From contig NZ_OY726394.1 of NCBI RefSeq assembly GCF_963378075.1, forward strand, positions 2,914,001 to 2,978,000: DNA of 64,000 nucleotides, given 5' to 3'. Origin of the DNA: Mycolicibacter sp. MU0083. Lineage in GTDB: Bacteria > Actinomycetota > Actinomycetes > Mycobacteriales > Mycobacteriaceae. Under the pieces are notes generated by a model. That model had not been told where the DNA came from. It saw only the letters and a list, made by a program, of their open reading frames with translations, and did not search any database. A program made the translations under genes and the position numbers. Shown one piece after another: positions 59,598 through 64,000 of the stretch. Each line of letters opens with the position of its first letter. The stretch's first letter is position 1.

Positions 59598-60718
59598 CCC
59601 CGCAAAAATCCCACATAGGCGGCGGCCATCTCCAACCGCACCGACAACACCGCAAGCTGCTGCTCCACCCCGCCGGGGCCGGTGGCGACCGCCCCCGGGG
59701 CCGTTGCCTCAGCAGGACCTCCCGACGCTACCGGGATGTCCTCGACCCCGACCAGATCGACGTCGGGCAGGCCCGCGGTCCGCGCCGCCACCACGGTACG
59801 GTCGGCGGCCAGCGTCAACGCCAGCACCCGCAGCCGCCCGGCGGCCGGACCGTCGATCTGTTCGTCGTGAAAGATATCGGCGACATCGCGACCCGCGGCG
59901 GACCGCGCCCGCAACGCGCTCACCGCGTCGGCCAGTCCGGCCGCCGCCACGGTGCTCCGCCCGATCCGCAGCATCGCCGCCGCACCGTGCCGGGCCAGCT
60001 CCAGCGTCGCCGCACAGTCACCGACCAGCGCGACGTCCCGGCCGACGATCCGGTCCGCCAGCAGTTTCGCCGGGTTGGTGAAGAGTTCCCGGGCCGCACT
60101 GTTACGCAGTGCCTCGGCGTCGAGTTCGTCGGCGAGCGCGCCCAGATCCGTCGGGTCACCGCCGCTCAGACCCAGCGCGTCCAGGACGGCCAGGCCGGCC
60201 GCGAGATAGCGCTGCAGGCCGTATTCCGCCGCAACCGGGATCCGCGGCTCCAGCACCGCGACACGGCCGGCGGTGGCATCGCGTAGCGGGCCCTCGAACG
60301 GTGCGACCACCACGACCCGCGCACCGCGCCGCACCCCGGCGGCGGCCCCGGCGACCAGCGCCGGGTCTCCCGGGTCGTCGCCGGCGACGATGAGCACATC
60401 CAGCGACCCGATCCAGGACGGCACTTCGGCCGCCGCCACCAGCGGCGTCCGCGCCGAGGCACCGCGTGCCGCGGCCAGCAGGGTTCCCGCCGTCACCGCC
60501 GCGCCGCGGGTGGACAACCAGATCACCGTCCGCGGCGGATAGTCGCCGGCGTCGCTGCGCACGATGTCCAGGGCACCTTCATCGACCGTCGCCCCGGTGG
60601 CGCGCACCTGCGCGCCGGCCATCGAAGCCGCCCACAGGGCGCCGTCGTGGTCGGCGGCCAGCAGCGCCTCGGGGTCATCGAGGTCGACGGTGGAGAAGGA
60701 CCCGGAGAAGGCGGTCAC
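59594..60718 (-). CDS. SIS-domain phosphosugar-binding-like protein (Rv3256c, TobH-like)
   Basis: 374 residues, Ala/Val-rich, with a SIS-like fold: DVLIVAGDDPGDPALVAGAAAGVRRGARVVVVAP resembles a sugar-phosphate-binding half and VIWLSTRGAAVTAGTLLAAARG another. A catalytic role is not evident. In actinobacteria it always sits between manA and manB; a role in the mannose donor pathway is therefore inferred. The GTG at 60716-60718 overlaps the manB stop by four bases. Confidence 0.82.
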   Translation of the reverse strand: MTAFSGSFSTVDLDDPEALLAADHDGALWAASMAGAQVRATGATVDEGALDIVRSDAGDYPPRTVIWLSTRGAAVTAGTLLAAARGASARTPLVAAAEVPSWIGSLDVLIVAGDDPGDPALVAGAAAGVRRGARVVVVAPFEGPLRDATAGRVAVLEPRIPVAAEYGLQRYLAAGLAVLDALGLSGGDPTDLGALADELDAEALRNSAARELFTNPAKLLADRIVGRDVALVGDCAATLELARHGAAAMLRIGRSTVAAAGLADAVSALRARSAAGRDVADIFHDEQIDGPAAGRLRVLALTLAADRTVVAARTAGLPDVDLVGVEDIPVASGGPAEATAPGAVATGPGGVEQQLAVLSVRLEMAAAYVGFLRG

Positions 60719-62112
60719 GGCCGGGGCTTCTCGGCGACGGCTTCGATCTGTTCGGCGACCCTGGCCACCACCGCGTCCACGGCCGTGGAGCCGGGTGCTT
60801 CCACGTTGAGCCGCAGCAGCGGTTCGGTGTTGGAGCTGCGCAGGTTGAACCAACTCCCCGCGCCCAGGTCGACGGTCACCCCGTCCAGGTCGTCGACGGA
60901 GACCCGCTCGCCGAACGAGCCCACGACGGCGTCCACGCAGGCCTGGGCATCGGCGACGGTGAAATTGATCTCGCCCGACGCCGCGTAACGCTGGTAGTCG
61001 GCGGTCAGTTCCGACAGCGGTCGCTGTTGTTCGCCGAGGGCGGCCAGTACGTGCAGGGCGGCCAGCATGCCCGAGTCGGCGCCCCAGAAGTCCCGGAAGT
61101 AGTAGTGCGCCGAGTGCTCGCCGCCGAAGATGGCACCGGTCTGCGCCATCAGCGCCTTGATGTAGGAATGCCCGACCCGCGACCGCAGCGGCGTACCGCC
61201 GCGCTCGGCGACCAGTTCGGGCACCGCCCGCGACGTGATCAGGTTGTGGATCACCGTGGCGCCCGGTTCGCGCGCCAGTTCGCGGGCGGCGACCAGTCCC
61301 GTCACCGCCGACGGGGAGACCGGCTCTCCGCGCTCGTCGACGACGAAACAGCGGTCGGCGTCACCGTCGAAGGCCAGCCCGATGTCGGCGCCACTGTCCC
61401 GTACGAACGCCTGCAGGTCGGTGAGATTCGCCGGGTCCAGCGGGTTGGCCTCGTGGTTGGGGAAGTTGCCGTCCAGTTCGAAATAGAGCGGCAACAGCGT
61501 GACGGCGTCGACCGACCCGAACACCGCGGGTGCGGTGTGGCCGGCCATACCGTTGCCGGCGTCGACGGCGACGCGCAGCGGCCGTGAGCCGGAGATGTCG
61601 ACCAGGGAGTGCAGGAACGCCGCGTAGCCGGCCAGTACGTCGCGGTCGGTGCCGCTGCCCGGCGAGCCGTGCCGGCCGGGGGCCGGGTCGACTCCGGCGA
61701 TCAGCTCGTCGCTGATGCGCCCCAGGCCGGTGTCGGCGCCCACCGGCTTGGCACCCGCCCGGCAGAGCTTGATGCCGTTGTAGGCGGCCGGATTGTGGCT
61801 GGCGGTGAACATCGCACCGGGGCAGTCCAGCGATCCCGAGGCGTAATAGAGCTGGTCGGTGGAGGCCAGCCCGATCCGGATCACGTCCAGGCCGCGCGCG
61901 GTCACCCCGCCGGCGAAGGCCGCCGACAGCGCCGGCGAACTATCGCGCATGTCGTGGCCGATGACGACCTGCCGGGCACCCTCCTCGGCCATTAGCTGGG
62001 CAAACGAGTACCCGACCTCGGCGACAAGGGATTCATCGATCTCCGAACCGACCAGGCCACGTACGTCGTACGCCTTGATCACACGGTGGACAGCCGCAGC
62101 GGGCCGAGACAT
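60715..62112 (-). CDS. manB: Phosphomannomutase ManB (PmmA)
   Basis: 465 residues of the phosphohexomutase superfamily. Phosphoserine loop FTASHNPAAYNGIKL, metal-binding loop FDGDADRCFVVDE, sugar-specificity segment GGEHSAHYYF and phosphate-binding RSSNTEPLLRLN are all present. It makes mannose 1-phosphate for GDP-mannose. The ATG at 62112 begins MSRPAAAVHRVIKAYDVRG. First gene of manB-Rv3256c-manA-efflux-csb1, all in overlapping or near-contiguous frames. Matches Rv3257c. Confidence 0.95.
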   Translation of the reverse strand: MSRPAAAVHRVIKAYDVRGLVGSEIDESLVAEVGYSFAQLMAEEGARQVVIGHDMRDSSPALSAAFAGGVTARGLDVIRIGLASTDQLYYASGSLDCPGAMFTASHNPAAYNGIKLCRAGAKPVGADTGLGRISDELIAGVDPAPGRHGSPGSGTDRDVLAGYAAFLHSLVDISGSRPLRVAVDAGNGMAGHTAPAVFGSVDAVTLLPLYFELDGNFPNHEANPLDPANLTDLQAFVRDSGADIGLAFDGDADRCFVVDERGEPVSPSAVTGLVAARELAREPGATVIHNLITSRAVPELVAERGGTPLRSRVGHSYIKALMAQTGAIFGGEHSAHYYFRDFWGADSGMLAALHVLAALGEQQRPLSELTADYQRYAASGEINFTVADAQACVDAVVGSFGERVSVDDLDGVTVDLGAGSWFNLRSSNTEPLLRLNVEAPGSTAVDAVVARVAEQIEAVAEKPRP

Positions 62113-62170
62113 GGACAGGGCTCCTGACGAAGTGGACTCTTGCCGCTCAAGCCTAGCCCGGAACGGGCGA

Positions 62171-62611
62171 TCAGTCCGACGGGTCCGGCAACACGCGCAG
62201 GTGGCCGCGCCGGCGACCGGTGGTCTTGGTGGACGAAACGGGCGGCGCCAGCAGGCCGCCACCGGGTCCGGCACCGGATCCTCCCCGGTGCTGCGAATCG
62301 CCCGCACCGGCCTGCGGGTACCACCCGCTCGCCGGGGCGGCCCGGCCCGATTCGCCCTCGCGCACCGCTTCGGCGAGAGCAACGAGGTCGTCTTCTTCGG
62401 GGGACACCCAGGGCCCCGGGTGGCGGACCATCTCCCAGCCCCGCGGGGCGGTGATCCGGCCCGCGTGACTGAAGCACAGGTCCCAGGAATGCGGCTCGGC
62501 GGCAGTGGCCAGGGGGCCGACCACAGCGGTGGAGTCCGAGTAGACGAACGTCAGCGTCGCCACCGCATAGTGCGGACACCCTGGCCGACAGCAGCGGCGG
62601 GGAACGTTCAC
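62171..62611 (-). CDS. DUF3499 family protein (Rv3258c-like)
   Basis: 146 residues. The start MNVPRRCCRPGCPHYAVATL has paired cysteines, and Cys/His residues recur in SWDLCFSHAGRITAPRGWE, together suggesting a small zinc ribbon. The last 60 residues are Gly/Pro/Ser-rich and end in basic RRRGHLRVLPDPSD. No function known. The GTG at 62609-62611 gives the conserved N-terminus. It lies 58 bases before manB on the same strand and is divergent from the Rv3259-like gene. Confidence 0.87.
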   Translation of the reverse strand: MNVPRRCCRPGCPHYAVATLTFVYSDSTAVVGPLATAAEPHSWDLCFSHAGRITAPRGWEMVRHPGPWVSPEEDDLVALAEAVREGESGRAAPASGWYPQAGAGDSQHRGGSGAGPGGGLLAPPVSSTKTTGRRRGHLRVLPDPSD

Positions 62612-62676
62612 GCGGTCGAGGCTATCGTGGCCGCGCACCGCCGTGGCGCCGGACACGCGCAATGGAGACGCACCCT

Positions 62677-63156
62677 ATGCGCAACCGTTACCATCGCTGC
62701 GTGATCGCCACGCGTCGTCGAAGGCGCGGCCGCGAAGCCCGCGGGCCGCTGCTGCCGCCGACCGTCCCGGGTTGGCGCAGCCGCGCGGAACGCTTCGACA
62801 TGGCGGTGCTGGAAGCCTACGAACCCCTCGAGCAACGCTGGAAGAGTCGTCTGGCGGCACTCGACGTCGCCGTCGATGAGATTCCCCGGATCGCGGCGAA
62901 GGATCCGGACAGCGTGCAGTGGCCGCCGGAAGTCGTCGCGGACGGTCCCATCCCCCTGGCCCGGCTGATTCCCGCCGGCGTCGACGTTCGGGGCAACCCG
63001 ACTCGGGCGCGAATTCTGCTGTTCCGCAAGCCGATCGAGCAGCGCGCTAACGACAGCACCGAACTCGGGGATCTACTGCACGAAATTCTGGTGGCTCAGG
63101 TCGCCACGTATCTGGACGTCGACCCCACCGTGATCGACCCGACACTCGATGACTGA
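62677..63156 (+). CDS. Zincin-like metallopeptidase family protein with degenerate motif (Rv3259-like)
   Basis: 159 residues. A basic N-terminal region precedes a domain similar to the PF06262-type metallopeptidase family: ERFDMAVLEAYEPLEQRW, then VRGNPTRARILLFRKPIEQ, then LGDLLHEILVAQVATYLDVDP at the site where active members have HExxH. Here HEILV lacks the second His, so zinc binding and proteolysis are doubtful. The ATG at 62677 has GGAG nine bases upstream (62664-62667). An ATG at 62662 is an alternative. Convergent with whiB2. Confidence 0.78.
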   Translation: MRNRYHRCVIATRRRRRGREARGPLLPPTVPGWRSRAERFDMAVLEAYEPLEQRWKSRLAALDVAVDEIPRIAAKDPDSVQWPPEVVADGPIPLARLIPAGVDVRGNPTRARILLFRKPIEQRANDSTELGDLLHEILVAQVATYLDVDPTVIDPTLDD

Positions 63157-63194
63157 AAGGCGCTGACCGCGACGGGTCCGCGCCGACAGCGAAC

Positions 63195-63581
63195 TCAGAT
63201 GATGCCGCGCTTGAGGCGCCGGCGCTCGCGCTCGGACAGCCCGCCCCAGATACCGAAGCGTTCGTCGTGCGCCAAGGCGTATTCCAGGCACTCGCTGCGC
63301 ACCGCGCACCGCTGGCAGATCTTCTTGGCCTCCCGGGTGGAGCCGCCCTTCTCCGGGAAGAACGCCTCGGGGTCGGTCTGCGAGCACAGCGCGCGATCCT
63401 GCCACTGCTCGTTGGTGGCCGACTCGGGATCGAACGGATCGAACTCGTCGTAGTCCTCGGGTTGCGGCACCAGGCTCAGATGCGGCCGGTTGGGCATCGG
63501 CTCGACCGTCTCCGACGGGGTCATCTCCACACCGGCGTGCGACGTTCCTCCCATCACGCCCCAAAGGTGCTCATAGGACAT
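63195..63581 (-). CDS. whiB2: Iron-sulfur transcription factor WhiB2 (WhmD)
   Basis: 128 residues. Cluster cysteines Cys66, Cys89, Cys92 and Cys98 (C-x22-C-x2-C-x5-C), the GIWGG turn at 110-114, and the basic end RERRRLKRGII. WhiB2 governs septation and division and is essential. The ATG at 63581 has GAGGAGG upstream and begins MSYEHLWG, similar to the WhmD start of M. smegmatis; a shorter form starting near residue 55 has been annotated in M. tuberculosis. The 60-residue acidic N-terminal extension is variable. Monocistronic, divergent from fbiA. Confidence 0.95.
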   Translation of the reverse strand: MSYEHLWGVMGGTSHAGVEMTPSETVEPMPNRPHLSLVPQPEDYDEFDPFDPESATNEQWQDRALCSQTDPEAFFPEKGGSTREAKKICQRCAVRSECLEYALAHDERFGIWGGLSERERRRLKRGII

Positions 63582-63929
63582 GCTCGGCCTCCTCACCTCG
63601 TAGCGCGATACTGATATTCGGCCCGCTTGCCGCCACTGCCAGCCGTTCCAATTCGAACATGTGATCGAATCTCGGTCTGCGACACCGAAATCGGCTGCCA
63701 ACCGGGAAATGACACTGATGTGATTAGACACGCACCCGACGTGCCCGGTCAAGCCGAACGGCCGAATTCCTTACCATCTCGTGACTCATTTCCGACGTGT
63801 CTGATACCGGCGAGTCCTTGTCATCTACCCCACATCGGCCGATCGGCGTGTCACAGCCGGACTCTCAGGCTCGCGTGACGGCGGTCCGCCACACCGCCCC
63901 CGAGACCGCCAAAGGTACTGTCGTGCGCT
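63582..63929. other. Long intergenic region between whiB2 and fbiA
   Basis: These 348 bases hold no credible gene; the short open frames are not conserved-looking. It carries the divergent promoters: GAGGAGG for whiB2 next to 63595, TACTGT (63916-63921) as a -10 for a probably leaderless fbiA, and an SOS-box-like palindrome at 63653. Little else was recognised. Confidence 0.5.
63653..63668. promoter_or_regulatory. LexA-box-like palindrome upstream of whiB2
   Basis: TCGAAC-ATGT-GATCGA matches the mycobacterial SOS box TCGAAC-N4-GTTCGA at 11 of 12 defined positions, and the outer flanks ATTCGA and TCGAAT also pair. It lies 72 bases before the whiB2 start. Function is unproven. Confidence 0.45.
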
Positions 63930-64000
63930 GTGAAGGTCACGGTTCTCGTCGGCGGGGTCGGCGGCGCCCGATTCCTGCTCGGCGTCCAGAAGTTGCTGGG
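63930..64000 (+). CDS. fbiA: 2-phospho-L-lactate transferase FbiA, N-terminal part (partial)
   Basis: The first 23 codons read MKVTVLVGGVGGARFLLGVQ, then KLL, the family N-terminus with the glycine-rich nucleotide-binding loop, and the gene runs off the window. FbiA makes the dehydro-F420-0 backbone in coenzyme F420 biosynthesis. The GTG at 63930 sits eight bases after TACTGT, so a leaderless mRNA is likely. Position after whiB2 matches Rv3261. Confidence 0.93.
   Translation, partial: MKVTVLVGGVGGARFLLGVQKLL

Overview
The window is high-GC chromosomal DNA from a mycobacterium. The main evidence is a backbone whose gene order matches, from memory, Mycobacterium tuberculosis Rv3214 to Rv3261: gpm2-entC-(membrane protein)-DAG kinase-whiB1-pdtaS-TB7.3, then rshA-sigH, SRAP, aroA-rsgA, desA3-reductase, ppk2-tgs, secA1-hpf-comF, lpqB-mtrB-mtrA-tmk-sahH, manA-Rv3256c-manB-DUF3499-Rv3259, whiB2 and fbiA. 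PE/PPE proteins, a 13E12-family HNH protein, DosR/DosS and WhiB proteins agree with this. The species cannot be fixed from the sequence. The SVP-type PPE genes suggest a slow grower or a related clade, which is an inference.

Layout. 1-7714: end of a histidine phosphatase, entC, DAG-kinase-like protein, whiB1 with a strong terminator, the PdtaS sensor kinase, a 71-residue biotinyl protein, a small secreted Ala/Pro protein, a 29-codon ribosomal protein bL37 gene, the rshA-sigH redox-stress pair and a YbaK deacylase. 7760-15121: an accessory block with a 13E12 HNH gene under a perfect LexA box, an SDR, an OmpR-type two-component system and two tandem PPE genes that both end in a SHOCT-like domain. 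15118-22426: SRAP protein, methyltransferase, LLM oxidoreductase, a PE-PPE-PPE operon and a membrane Ser/Thr kinase. 22545-36960: aroA, rsgA, desA3 and its reductase (sharing an operator motif), SDR, ppk2, tgs, secA1, hpf, comF and a CMD-like protein.

37124-45263 is the second large accessory block. It carries a quinol-type nitric oxide reductase operon (reductase, Cys-rich membrane protein, slipin), then an SDR, then dosR-dosS and an Acg-type flavoprotein, with DosR-like boxes. NO is a ligand of the DosS haem and a DosR-regulon inducer, so NO detoxification and NO/hypoxia sensing are physically grouped here. 45475-52514 is the lpqB-mtrB-mtrA cell-wall/division regulator cluster with tmk, sahH and a TetR regulator. 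52587-57377 replaces what is alkB-rubredoxin territory in M. tuberculosis: an adenylate cyclase, two alpha/beta hydrolases, a thioesterase and an orphan Csb1/Cas7u-family protein that is translationally coupled to a cation-efflux gene. 57374-62112 is the manA/manB mannose-donor operon, and whiB2 and fbiA close the window.

The most unusual items are the orphan CRISPR-type Csb1/Cas7u protein with no CRISPR array or other cas gene in the window, the PPE-SHOCT pair divergent from a two-component system across an 11-bp-period direct repeat, and the nitric oxide reductase operon beside dosRS. No tRNA, rRNA, CRISPR array or insertion sequence was recognised.
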